Assembly (NCBI GenBank): GCA_910576795.1
Contig: CAJTIX010000016.1
Location: 1 to 30,906, forward strand
Length of the DNA: 30,906 nucleotides
Direction of reading: 5' to 3'
From: an uncultured Bacilli bacterium
GTDB taxonomy: Bacteria; Bacillota_I; Bacilli_A; RF39; UBA660
Shown here: positions 15,522 through 23,887 of the stretch, piece by piece
Numbering within the stretch: the stretch's first letter is position 1
How the letters are laid out: each line of letters opens with the position of its first letter
Made by a program: the position numbers and the translations under genes
The notes under the pieces: model-generated
What the model was told of the DNA's origin: nothing
The model's database searches: none
Seen by the model: only the letters and a program-made list of their open reading frames with translations

Positions 15522-17576
15522 ATGTTATTAGATGGTACTTTTTCAAATATCAATCCACTTTTTTTTATCGCAATTATTTTACTTATTTTAATTCTTTTTG
15601 TAGTAATTTCTCGTATTTTAAAAAAAGGTGGTCATTATCGGAATAAACTATTTGATTCTCTTGTTAAAAATTCAGAAACCATTTACCTTTTGTGTGACCA
15701 TAATAAACGTGATATTATCTATATTACCAAAAACGTATATGATGTATTAGGATTGCATGAAATCGAAAAAGAAAAAACAGAAATAGAAATCATTGAAGAA
15801 ATTTTCCATACACCAATTGTACAAAATGAATTACGGAGTTGGAATGGAGAAAAAGAATATGTGACCCAAATGTTTTCTTATCATAATCCTTTGTATCAAC
15901 ATACCAGATGGATTAAAATCAAAATTTATCCATTTATTGAGAAAGATTCCCAATATGATGTAATCCTGGTATCTGATGTTACAACAGAACATGATCAACA
16001 ACACTTACTCGTATCTCAAACCAAAGACATCAAAGCAAGAGAACAACAATTGAATCAAATTACATCTATTTCTTATGACATGGAAATGAATGTCAATGTT
16101 TTAACAGGCGAAATGAATTTTCATAAGTTAAAAGCAGATGCATTATATTTAGGAAATGATACTTCTGGTGAATTTACAAGTACGTTCAAAGAAATGGTAG
16201 AAAAGTATATTTTAGAAGAGGACCAATCATCTGTTTTGACTATGCTTTCCATGGACCATTTCAAAGAATTGGTAGAGAAAGAAACATTGGAACCAATTTC
16301 TGTTCGTTACAGATTAAAGGAGAATGTAGATACCTATTTAGAAAGTACCGCATTTTTTACAGTGAGTAAAGGGGAAACAAAAGTAACGATTTTGACGAAA
16401 AATGTAACAGAAAATGCAGAGTATATGAGAAGACAAAATGCTTTATTGCAGGATGCTTTGAAACAAGCGGAGAAAGCAAATGACGCGAAATCAGAGTTTT
16501 TATCCATTATGTCTCATGAAATTAGAACACCATTAAATGCGATTATTGGGTTAAGTGAATCGGCTTTGGAAGAAGAATTGTCTACACCTGTTAGAGAAGA
16601 TTTGGATAATATCAATAGTGCAAGTAACAATTTATTAGAAATCATTGATGGAATTTTAGATATTTCTAAAGTAGAAAAGGGTATTTTGGTTTTAGAGGAA
16701 AAAGAATATAATGTGGCAAAAATATTGAAAGATTTGATTGCCCTTACGAAAGAACGAATTGGTAAGAAGGAAATTCATTTACAAACAGAAATTGAAGAGA
16801 ATATTCCTACTTCTTTGTTGGGTGATGGAGGTAAGTTCCGTCAAATTATGACCAATTTACTTGACAATGCGGTTCGTTATACAGATGCTGGCCAAATTAC
16901 TTTAAAGGCCAAAGGAGAAGTACTCAAATCCAATTATAAATTGACATTGGAAGTAGTGGATACTGGTGTAGGTATGTCGGAAGATAAAATCAGTGAGATT
17001 CTATCAGATGGTGTAACTTCTAATACAGGATTAGCAATTGTCAAAAAATTGATTGATTTATTAAAAGGGGAATTAACGATTGAAAGTAGGGTAGGAAAAG
17101 GAACTACTATTTCTGTTACAGTTACCCAAAAAATAATAGATGAAACACCAATTGGTGATTTGGGAATTCATAAAGTAAGAAAAAGAAAGGCAACTCCATT
17201 TGATGCCTCTGGAAAACGTATTTTAGTAGTAGATGATAATAAGTTAAATTTGAAGGTAGCTACACGTTTACTAGAACCTTACCAGGTTACAATTGACAAA
17301 GTAGAAAGTGGACAAGAATGTATCGATTTGATTCAAAATGGGAATACATATGATTTGATTTTACTAGATCAAATGATGCCAGAAATGGATGGAACGGAAA
17401 CATTAAAGCAATTGAAAGCAGATAGTAAATTCCATATACCTGTGATTGCTTTAACAGCAGATGCGATTGTAGGAAAAAAGGAAGCTTATTTAGCATCTGG
17501 GTTTGATGATTATTTATCCAAACCAATTGATAGTAATGAATTACATAATATTTTAAAGAAATATTTACAGAAATAG
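15522..17576 (+). CDS. Hybrid sensor histidine kinase with altered ATP lid
   Basis: A 684-residue membrane sensor. One N-terminal membrane helix (about 13-34) is followed by one or two PAS-like regions (about 45-155 and 170-300) and a coiled segment. The phosphoacceptor domain SHEIRTPLNAI has His332. The ATPase domain has an N box (MTNLLDNAVRY) and G1 (DTGVGM). The lid is short: no F box is visible and the second Gly box reads SNTGLAIVKKL, about two residues shorter than GTGLGLAI. A C-terminal receiver begins RILVVDDNKLNLKVA, with acceptor Asp616 in LILLDQMMP. ATG 15522 follows AAAGGAGAG. It has its own promoter. ATP use may be reduced, or it may act mainly as a phosphatase or relay. Confidence 0.88.
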   Translation: MLLDGTFSNINPLFFIAIILLILILFVVISRILKKGGHYRNKLFDSLVKNSETIYLLCDHNKRDIIYITKNVYDVLGLHEIEKEKTEIEIIEEIFHTPIVQNELRSWNGEKEYVTQMFSYHNPLYQHTRWIKIKIYPFIEKDSQYDVILVSDVTTEHDQQHLLVSQTKDIKAREQQLNQITSISYDMEMNVNVLTGEMNFHKLKADALYLGNDTSGEFTSTFKEMVEKYILEEDQSSVLTMLSMDHFKELVEKETLEPISVRYRLKENVDTYLESTAFFTVSKGETKVTILTKNVTENAEYMRRQNALLQDALKQAEKANDAKSEFLSIMSHEIRTPLNAIIGLSESALEEELSTPVREDLDNINSASNNLLEIIDGILDISKVEKGILVLEEKEYNVAKILKDLIALTKERIGKKEIHLQTEIEENIPTSLLGDGGKFRQIMTNLLDNAVRYTDAGQITLKAKGEVLKSNYKLTLEVVDTGVGMSEDKISEILSDGVTSNTGLAIVKKLIDLLKGELTIESRVGKGTTISVTVTQKIIDETPIGDLGIHKVRKRKATPFDASGKRILVVDDNKLNLKVATRLLEPYQVTIDKVESGQECIDLIQNGNTYDLILLDQMMPEMDGTETLKQLKADSKFHIPVIALTADAIVGKKEAYLASGFDDYLSKPIDSNELHNILKKYLQK

Positions 17577-17580
17577 ATAT

Positions 17581-17742
17581 TTGAAAACTACGAATAATAG
17601 CATTATAAAAAACTGTATATAATTTTGAAGAGCTAGGTAATTATGATCTAGCAAATGGAGCAGTAGTGAGTGTGGTATATATCACACAAAGTCTAGGAAT
17701 TTTCCTAGGAAGTAATTCAATCATATATATGGTTGAATTTTT
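17581..17742 (+). ncRNA. Candidate structured small RNA
   Basis: TTGAAA (17581-17586), 17 bases and TATAAA (17604-17609) give a promoter, so the RNA would start near 17616. Three hairpins follow: GCTAGGT/ATCTAGC (17632-17638, 17646-17652), GTGTGG/TCACAC (17670-17675, 17682-17687) and CTAGGA/TCCTAG (17693-17698, 17703-17708). The end is a terminator, AATTCAATCAT (17714-17724) with ATGGTTGAATT (17729-17739), loop ATAT and a T-run. The next gene has its own promoter 30 bases later, so this is not its leader. It is either an independent RNA of about 125 bases or a structured 3' UTR of the kinase mRNA. No known riboswitch class fits by eye. Confidence 0.5.
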
Positions 17743-17771
17743 GCTATTTGGAAATTAAATTTGAAATTAAT

Positions 17772-17799
17772 TTGACAAATAGTATAAATTTGCTATAAT
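17772..17799 (+). promoter_or_regulatory. Promoter of the adenylating enzyme gene
   Basis: TTGACA (17772-17777), 16 bases, TATAAT (17794-17799) with TGC directly upstream (extended -10). Confidence 0.8.
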
Positions 17800-17822
17800 A
17801 TGCAAACAGAAAGAGGGAGACT

Positions 17823-20291
17823 ATGGAAAAAACAAACTATAATCATAAATATTCAGAAAAAACGTTAGTTGGTGTAGATATATTGTCGCTAATTTCTCCT
17901 AATATTTTAAAAGAACTATGCAAAGGAAAGAGAGTAGATAAATCAGATTTAGAACAAATTAAACGAGCAATTAATAGTATACAAATTAATAAAAACCAAG
18001 TATATTTATTATTACATGACGTGTCAGATGTACTATCTAAAAATAAAAAATATTTAAATAGGATAACAAATATGTTAAAACAAATTGGAATTACAGCTCC
18101 AATCGTTTTCTATGGAAATGACTTTATTGGAGTTTGTAGAGAGTATCGATTTGATGTCGTTTGTACACAAAATAAAGAAATAGATTATGCCAATATGGAT
18201 GTTATCTCCCAAAATATACTTGCAAAACAATTTAATGGTAACATACCAGCAGATTTATATTTAACTGACTGCATACCAGAATATATGCAGGTGATTTTAC
18301 TAGAAAATAATGGAGATAATAAAAATATTCATTATGTAAATCATATTTATCAACTAGCAAATAAAATAGAGGATTGCAAACAAAATATTGTAGATAGAAT
18401 TAATGAAATTTATAAATCTTATGAATATATTCCTAAAACGGGTATTGTATCTGTTGATAAAGAATATAAAAAATATTGGCTAGCAAGTAAATTTGAAAAT
18501 AACACTGTTGATGTAGTTACACAAAAGTTATCTAGATTTGATTTTTTAAAATATCATAATCGTTTTCAACCATCAGAAGAGATAATATATTTGCCAAAAG
18601 AAGATTTAGAAATCAAGATTACAAAAGAGAAAAGAAATCAAATTGTAGAACAAGCATGTAAGGCATTTTTGGCATTAGGATTAAAAAAAGGTGATGTCGT
18701 TACAGTATGTTCTCCAAATTCTTTATCTGATTATGTATTAAGTACTGCACTCAATCATATTGGCATAATTGTAAATCCATTACATCCACTTGCTACTACA
18801 GATAAAGTAGAACGATATTTAAAAGAAACAAATCCTAAAATGTTTATATACTTTGATTTAGAATCAGAAGATGAAACAGTTAATATGGATTATATAATTG
18901 AAAAATATAACCTTAAAAAAGTAGTAAAATTATCTCCAATTGATATGTCAAATCCAATTATTAAAAAAGTATATGATATGCAAGTGAAACAAAAAAAGAA
19001 AAAAAATCAATATCATCCAAGATTTGTATTATCCAATCAAGAAAAATGTCTTACATTTGATGCATTATTAAAATGTGGAGATAATTACACAGGAAGTATT
19101 GATGTAGAACATTCACCTACAGATACAGCATATTATTATAGTACAGGAGGAACAACATCAGGAAAACCTAGTATTGTAGATTTGCCATATTCCATGATCA
19201 ATTTAGCTTACTATAATTCTTATGGAATTAATATTGAAAAAGGTGACGCTGTATTTATCAATTATCCAAGATATATCGCATTTAGTGATGAAAATTGTAC
19301 CCATTTGCCAGATAGCTTAGGAATGAAACTTGTATTAAGTCCATATGAGTATCCATCTTATTTTGGAAAAATTTTACAAAAATACAAAATTAAAGTTCTT
19401 CAAATGGCTCCTCAATTTTATGAAATGATGTTAGAAGATGAAAAAAATGGTGGATTTGATGGTATTGATTTATCTAGCATGAAATATATTGTTGCCGGTG
19501 GAGATAAAATGGATGATAATTTAAAAAGAAGAGTATTGGATTTATTTGCTCGTCATAACAATACAACAGTACAAATTATCATAGGGTATGGATGTACAGA
19601 AGTTGCAGGAAGCTCCTTTGTCCAATTATTTGATATTAATCGAAATATTCAGGAAGGAAATATTGGAATCCCATTGCCAATATTTGATGTCAAATTGATG
19701 GACGAGGATAATAAGGAAGTAATAGATAGTATTCAAAAAGGTAGACTATTGGTTGGTGGTCAAGGATATGTTATGAATGGTTATTTGAAAGATGAGCAAA
19801 CAACCAAGGAAGTATTGGTTTCTGATTCAGAAAATCGTATGTGGTATGATACTGCTGATATTGTAGAATTTGTTTCAGATAATAACGTCAATGAATTGAT
19901 TCCTAATGTAACTGCAAACTTTATTACAAGAGAGAAAAGATTTGTTATGATTACACGTGCCAATTGTTCTGGAAAAGCAATTCCAGATTCCATTGAAAAG
20001 CTAATTGTAGATACAATAGAAGGCGTAAGACAGTGCTGTGTTGTTGGTGTAAAAGAAAATGAAGAAGTTGTATTAAAAGCTGCGATTACATTAGAAGATG
20101 GCTATCAATTTTCAGAAGAGATGAGTGAACAAATTAAGTTGATCTCATCTGCAAAAGATATATTAAATACATTATCTGAAGTAAAGTGTATTGAGGAAAT
20201 GCCATTAACAGATAGACAAAAAATTAAATATTTAGCAATTGAAGAAATGTTTCAAAATGAAATTACTAAAACAAAAGTAAAAACATTATAA
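17823..20291 (+). CDS. AMP-forming adenylating (acyl-CoA synthetase-like) enzyme with extra N-terminal domain
   Basis: An 822-residue member of the ANL superfamily (acyl-CoA synthetases, NRPS adenylation domains, luciferases), which activates a carboxylate as acyl-AMP. Core motifs: P-loop STGGTTSGKP at about 440-449 (a variant of TSGTTGxPKG), GYGCTEVAG at about 587, YDTADIV at about 676, a modified hinge FITREKRFVMI, and the C-terminal Lys motif PLTDRQKIKYL near 800. The first 250 residues are not part of the usual fold and show no family I recognise; part (VYLLLHDVSDVL, PIVFYGND) looks alpha/beta. No carrier-protein domain is attached, so the acceptor (CoA, a carrier or other) is unknown. 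It sits alone between two hybrid kinases. Confidence 0.82.
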   Translation: MEKTNYNHKYSEKTLVGVDILSLISPNILKELCKGKRVDKSDLEQIKRAINSIQINKNQVYLLLHDVSDVLSKNKKYLNRITNMLKQIGITAPIVFYGNDFIGVCREYRFDVVCTQNKEIDYANMDVISQNILAKQFNGNIPADLYLTDCIPEYMQVILLENNGDNKNIHYVNHIYQLANKIEDCKQNIVDRINEIYKSYEYIPKTGIVSVDKEYKKYWLASKFENNTVDVVTQKLSRFDFLKYHNRFQPSEEIIYLPKEDLEIKITKEKRNQIVEQACKAFLALGLKKGDVVTVCSPNSLSDYVLSTALNHIGIIVNPLHPLATTDKVERYLKETNPKMFIYFDLESEDETVNMDYIIEKYNLKKVVKLSPIDMSNPIIKKVYDMQVKQKKKKNQYHPRFVLSNQEKCLTFDALLKCGDNYTGSIDVEHSPTDTAYYYSTGGTTSGKPSIVDLPYSMINLAYYNSYGINIEKGDAVFINYPRYIAFSDENCTHLPDSLGMKLVLSPYEYPSYFGKILQKYKIKVLQMAPQFYEMMLEDEKNGGFDGIDLSSMKYIVAGGDKMDDNLKRRVLDLFARHNNTTVQIIIGYGCTEVAGSSFVQLFDINRNIQEGNIGIPLPIFDVKLMDEDNKEVIDSIQKGRLLVGGQGYVMNGYLKDEQTTKEVLVSDSENRMWYDTADIVEFVSDNNVNELIPNVTANFITREKRFVMITRANCSGKAIPDSIEKLIVDTIEGVRQCCVVGVKENEEVVLKAAITLEDGYQFSEEMSEQIKLISSAKDILNTLSEVKCIEEMPLTDRQKIKYLAIEEMFQNEITKTKVKTL

Positions 20292-20295
20292 TAAG

Positions 20296-20330
20296 AAGTC
20301 TACAAAAGGTATAACCTGTAGACTTTTTTT
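20296..20330 (+). terminator. Terminator of the adenylating enzyme gene
   Basis: AAGTCTACA (20296-20304) pairs with TGTAGACTT (20317-20325), with an inner GGT-ATA-ACC stem, and seven T close the structure. Confidence 0.9.
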
Positions 20331-20331
20331 G

Positions 20332-20340
20332 TGGTATAAT
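20332..20340 (+). promoter_or_regulatory. Extended -10 promoter of the second hybrid kinase
   Basis: TGG followed by TATAAT (20335-20340), just after the preceding terminator. No clear -35. Confidence 0.5.
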
Positions 20341-20360
20341 AATTTCATGGAGGATGTATT

Positions 20361-22193
20361 ATGAATATTAGTGTTTGTTTTTCAATTTTAAGCTTTATCT
20401 ATATTATACTTTTAACAATTATATTTTTTTCTAAAAAAAGATTAATGACAAAAGAAAATCAAATTTATTCCATATTAATTGTTGTAAATTTAGTTGGAGT
20501 AATAATTGAACTTGCACTTGCATTTGTTGCTGTAAAATGTAATGAATATTTATTTATAAATGAAATTTTTGCCAAATTGTACCTTATTTATTTAATTACA
20601 TGGCTTATGGTTTTTATAGCTTATATTGTTGTAATTTCATTTAACTATAGTGAAAAATTAAAAGTAGCCCGACGAGCTGGAATATTTATATATATTATTT
20701 TTCTCCTTCTTGTTTTCATTTTGCCAATCAAATTTTATTATAAACCAGGAAAACTTGTTTATAGTTACACTTATGGACCAGCTGTAAACTTAATATTTGT
20801 TGTTTCTACTATGGGAGCTGTGTTAGTGTCTATATGCTTATTGAAAAATTTAAAAAATATAAGAGAAAAGAAGTATGTACCAATAATATCATTTATTGTT
20901 TTGTGTATTTTGATAATGGTAATTCAAGCAATAAAACCTGATTTATTGCTTATGACTTCTATGGAGGCTTTTGTAACCTTTTTAATGTATTTTACCATTG
21001 AAAATCCAGATATGCGATTAATCGAACAACTCAATATCGCTCGTGATCAAGCAGAAAGAGCCAATAATGCCAAATCAGAATTTTTATCGAATATGTCTCA
21101 TGAAATTAGAACCCCCTTAAATGCAATTGTTGGATTTAGTCAAGCATTATCAGAAGAAGAAAATGTACCAGAAGAAGCAAAAGATGAAATCAAAGATATC
21201 ATGATGGCTTCTCAAAATTTACTGGAAATTGTAAATGGAATATTGGACATTTCTAAAATTGAAGCCAACAAACTAGAAATTGTAAACACAGAATATAGTT
21301 TAAATAATGTATTAGAAGAATTAACTGCTTTAACAAAATCTAGAATTGGGGAAAAACCAATTACATTAAGAACTGTATTTGATCCAAGTATTCCTAAAGT
21401 ATTATATGGAGACTATGTCAGGCTCAAACAAATTGTCTTGAACTTACTAACCAATGCAGCCAAATATACCAAAGAAGGATATATCGAATTCAAAGTAGAT
21501 TCTGTCATCAAAGAAGATATATGTAGGTTGATTATTTCTGTAGAAGATACAGGTATTGGTATTAAAAAAGAAAGTATTGATAAATTATTTAACAAATTTG
21601 AACGTTTGGATTTAGAAAAAAATATCACAATCGAGGGAACTGGACTTGGTCTTGCGATTACCAAAAAATTAGTCGAATTAATGAATGGAAATATTGTTGT
21701 CCAAAGTGAATATGGAAATGGTTCTAAATTTACAGTTGCGATTGATCAAAGAATTGTAGAAGGGAAAGAAGAACTTGTAACGAAAGTAAATACTGAAATA
21801 GAATTATTTGATGCAAAAGACAAAAAGATACTATTAGTGGATGATAACAAGATTAATCTCAAAGTAGCAGCTCGTTTATTACAAAGCTATCAAATGCAAA
21901 TAGATCAAGTTGTGAGTGGACAAGAGTGTATTGACAAAATAAAAGAAGGAAATTCATATGATTTGATTTTACTGGATGATATGATGCCAAAAATGAGTGG
22001 AGTAGAAACCCTAAAAGAACTACAAAAAATAGAAGGATTTCAAATACCCACAATTGCTTTTACCGCAAATGCGATTTCTGGAATGAAAGAAAAATATTTG
22101 AATGATGGTTTCGATGATTATTTATCCAAACCTATCGATAAATTAGAACTCAATCAGTTGTTAATGAAATATTTGAAAAAAGGAGAAAAGTAA
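20361..22193 (+). CDS. Multi-pass hybrid sensor histidine kinase
   Basis: A 610-residue sensor. About seven membrane helices fill residues 1-210, so the signal is probably sensed in or near the membrane. The phosphoacceptor domain SHEIRTPLNAI has His247. The ATPase domain is complete, with N box VLNLLTNAAKY, G1 EDTGIGI, F box LFNKFERL and G2 GTGLGLAITKKL. The C-terminal receiver starts KILLVDDNKINLKVAARLL, with acceptor Asp539 in LILLDDMMP. Its receiver closely matches that of the 15522 kinase (shared SGQECID, DGFDDYLSKPID-like blocks), which suggests duplication. GGAGG lies 7 bases before ATG 20361. The HPt gene follows after one base. Confidence 0.92.
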   Translation: MNISVCFSILSFIYIILLTIIFFSKKRLMTKENQIYSILIVVNLVGVIIELALAFVAVKCNEYLFINEIFAKLYLIYLITWLMVFIAYIVVISFNYSEKLKVARRAGIFIYIIFLLLVFILPIKFYYKPGKLVYSYTYGPAVNLIFVVSTMGAVLVSICLLKNLKNIREKKYVPIISFIVLCILIMVIQAIKPDLLLMTSMEAFVTFLMYFTIENPDMRLIEQLNIARDQAERANNAKSEFLSNMSHEIRTPLNAIVGFSQALSEEENVPEEAKDEIKDIMMASQNLLEIVNGILDISKIEANKLEIVNTEYSLNNVLEELTALTKSRIGEKPITLRTVFDPSIPKVLYGDYVRLKQIVLNLLTNAAKYTKEGYIEFKVDSVIKEDICRLIISVEDTGIGIKKESIDKLFNKFERLDLEKNITIEGTGLGLAITKKLVELMNGNIVVQSEYGNGSKFTVAIDQRIVEGKEELVTKVNTEIELFDAKDKKILLVDDNKINLKVAARLLQSYQMQIDQVVSGQECIDKIKEGNSYDLILLDDMMPKMSGVETLKELQKIEGFQIPTIAFTANAISGMKEKYLNDGFDDYLSKPIDKLELNQLLMKYLKKGEK

Positions 22194-22194
22194 A

Positions 22195-22554
22195 ATGAAA
22201 GATGTTACAATATTGAATGAAAATGGAATTGATGTAAATCACGGTCTAGAATTACTAGGAGATATGGAGATGTACGATGAAACACTACAAGATTTTATCA
22301 CCGAATCTGAAACAAGAATACCACAAATACAAACATATAAAGAAGCAGGAGATCTGCCAAATTACGCAATTTTGGTACATGCTATGAAAAGTGATTCTAA
22401 ATATTTAGGATTTACTAAACTAGCGGAACTTTCTTACAATCATGAAATGGAAAGTAAAGCTTCCAATGCGGAATATATCAATGCCCATTTTGAGGAATTG
22501 ATGAAAGAGGCTGCACGTGTGATTGCGGTTGCAAAAACCTACTTAGGAGAATAA
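22195..22554 (+). CDS. HPt phosphotransfer protein
   Basis: A 119-residue stand-alone histidine phosphotransfer protein, helical throughout. The acceptor motif is HAMKSDSKYLGF with His62 (family pattern HxLKGxSxxxG). It should pass phosphate between receivers, most simply those of the two hybrid kinases. GGAG precedes ATG 22195, one base after the kinase stop, so the two genes form an operon. No response regulator with a DNA-binding or enzymatic output lies in the window, so the final target is elsewhere or is the local adenylating enzyme. Confidence 0.88.
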   Translation: MKDVTILNENGIDVNHGLELLGDMEMYDETLQDFITESETRIPQIQTYKEAGDLPNYAILVHAMKSDSKYLGFTKLAELSYNHEMESKASNAEYINAHFEELMKEAARVIAVAKTYLGE

Positions 22555-22567
22555 ATAAAGACAAACA

Positions 22568-22598
22568 AAAAACCTATTAGCCAAAATAATAGGTTTTT
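22568..22598 (+). terminator. Terminator of the kinase-HPt operon
   Basis: AAAAACCTATTA is the perfect complement of TAATAGGTTTTT, with loop GCCAAAA. The remaining spacer to 22788 shows only AT-rich sequence. Confidence 0.9.
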
Positions 22599-22788
22599 AT
22601 GTGCAAAAATTTTTATTCTGTTAGAATGGAATGATTATTATTTTGTAAAACTAATTTCATTTGTACGAAAAATATATTTTAATTCATTTTTCTTAATTTG
22701 AGGTAATTGAAATATATAATTTGTAAATCTCTATAACAGATATTGTCGATTTGCTTAATTTTATATCCAAATTTATCAAATATGTCAT

Positions 22789-22817
22789 TTGTTATAAATA
22801 TATACAAATAGTATAGT
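22789..22817 (+). promoter_or_regulatory. Promoter of the RhuM-Fic gene
   Basis: TTGTTA (22789-22794), 17 bases, TATAGT (22812-22817). Confidence 0.6.
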
Positions 22818-22840
22818 ATATTTAGAAAGAAGGATGATTT

Positions 22841-23785
22841 ATGAAAAATGAAATTATTATATTTGAAAATCAAGAAGTAAAATTGGAAGTTAATATGAAA
22901 GATGAAACTGTTTGGTTAAATAGAGAACAATTAGCGCAATTATTTGATAGAGATGTAAAAACAATTGGAAAGCATATTCATAATGCATTGCAGGAAGAAC
23001 TAGACCGTTCAACTGTCGCAAATTTTGCGACAGTTCAGCAAGAGGGTAGTCGAAAGGTAGAACGGAATATAGAATACTATAATTTAGATATGATTATCAG
23101 TGTAGGTTACCGTGTCAAATCCCAAAACGGAATCCTATTTCGAAAATGGGCAAATCAAGTATTAAAAGATCATTTGATAAAAGGCTATACATTGAATCAA
23201 AAAAGATTAGATTATTTAGAAAAAACAGTGAAATTAATTGATATTGCAAATCGTATGGATGAAAGATTAGAAGGGAGTGATGCCAAAGAAATTTTAAAGG
23301 TAATTGGTGAATATTCAAAAGCATTAGATTTATTGGATGATTATGATCATAGAACGATAAAGAAAATAAAGGGAAAAACAAGCAACTCTATGATTACTTA
23401 TGAAAATTGTATTGATGTCATTCGTAAACTCAAGTTTAATGAAAAAAGTAATTTATTCGCTTTAGAAAGAAATCAAGGATTGGATGGAATTATTGGAGAT
23501 ATCTATCAAACATTTGATGGAAAGGATGTGTATCCAACCTTAGAAGAAAAGGCCGCTAATTTTCTTTATATGATTGTAAAAAACCATGTATTTATCGATG
23601 GAAATAAGCGAATTGCTGCAACCTTATTCATTTATTTTTTACAGTTCTATGGAATTTTATATCAAAATGGTAGTCAAGTAATTGATAACAATACATTAAC
23701 AGCGCTGACACTTCTCATTGCAGAATCGAACCCAAAAGAAAAAGGAATTATAACGGATTTAATTTTAAATTTTTTAAGTGAATAA
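22841..23785 (+). CDS. RhuM family protein fused to a Fic/Doc domain
   Basis: A 314-residue protein. The N-terminal RhuM region (about 1-190) has WLNREQLAQLF, YYNLDMIISVGYRV and FRKWANQVLKDHLIKGY, related to phage antirepressor and pathogenicity-island proteins. The C-terminal Fic/Doc domain carries HVFIDGNKRIAATLF with His249, matching HxFx(D/E)GNKR, so AMP transfer or Doc-like phosphorylation of a protein target is likely. GAAGGATG precedes ATG 22841. It has its own promoter and terminator and no antitoxin gene beside it; the RhuM half may regulate or inhibit. A perfect 25-base inverted repeat covers codons 57-65. Confidence 0.88.
   Translation: MKNEIIIFENQEVKLEVNMKDETVWLNREQLAQLFDRDVKTIGKHIHNALQEELDRSTVANFATVQQEGSRKVERNIEYYNLDMIISVGYRVKSQNGILFRKWANQVLKDHLIKGYTLNQKRLDYLEKTVKLIDIANRMDERLEGSDAKEILKVIGEYSKALDLLDDYDHRTIKKIKGKTSNSMITYENCIDVIRKLKFNEKSNLFALERNQGLDGIIGDIYQTFDGKDVYPTLEEKAANFLYMIVKNHVFIDGNKRIAATLFIYFLQFYGILYQNGSQVIDNNTLTALTLLIAESNPKEKGIITDLILNFLSE
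23011..23035. repeat. Perfect inverted repeat inside the RhuM coding region
   Basis: AACTGTCGCAAA (23011-23022), one central T, and TTTGCGACAGTT (23024-23035) form exact 12-base arms. It encodes STVANFATV, whose residue order is itself mirror-like. Possible operator or RNA hairpin. Confidence 0.85.
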
Positions 23786-23790
23786 GTTTT

Positions 23791-23824
23791 AAAAATCAGT
23801 GTTTGTAGAAACCTGATTTTTTTG
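23791..23824 (+). terminator. Terminator after the RhuM-Fic gene
   Basis: AAAAATCAG and CTGATTTTT arms plus an inner GTTT-GTAG-AAAC stem, followed by a T-run. Confidence 0.9.
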
Positions 23825-23834
23825 CACAAATCAT

Positions 23835-23863
23835 TTGAACAAATGTTCGAAATATGATATAAT
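23835..23863 (+). promoter_or_regulatory. uvrA promoter with LexA box
   Basis: -35 TTGAAC (23835-23840), 17 bases, -10 TATAAT (23858-23863) with TG at 23855-23856. TGAACAAATGTTCG (23836-23849) has perfect GAAC-N4-GTTC symmetry and fits CGAACRNRYGTTYC except for the outer bases. It overlaps the -35. Confidence 0.85.
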
Positions 23864-23887
23864 AGGAACCAATTGAGGTGAATGTAT

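Noticed and set aside
17630..17742. Known riboswitch (c-di-GMP, preQ1, SRP RNA considered)
   Set aside because: The conserved core bases of those classes are not present, and the next gene has its own promoter after the terminator.
22679..22873. 64-codon minus-strand frame before the RhuM-Fic gene
   Set aside because: Very AT-rich, Tyr/Asn/Ile-heavy, overlaps the RhuM promoter and start; looks like chance.
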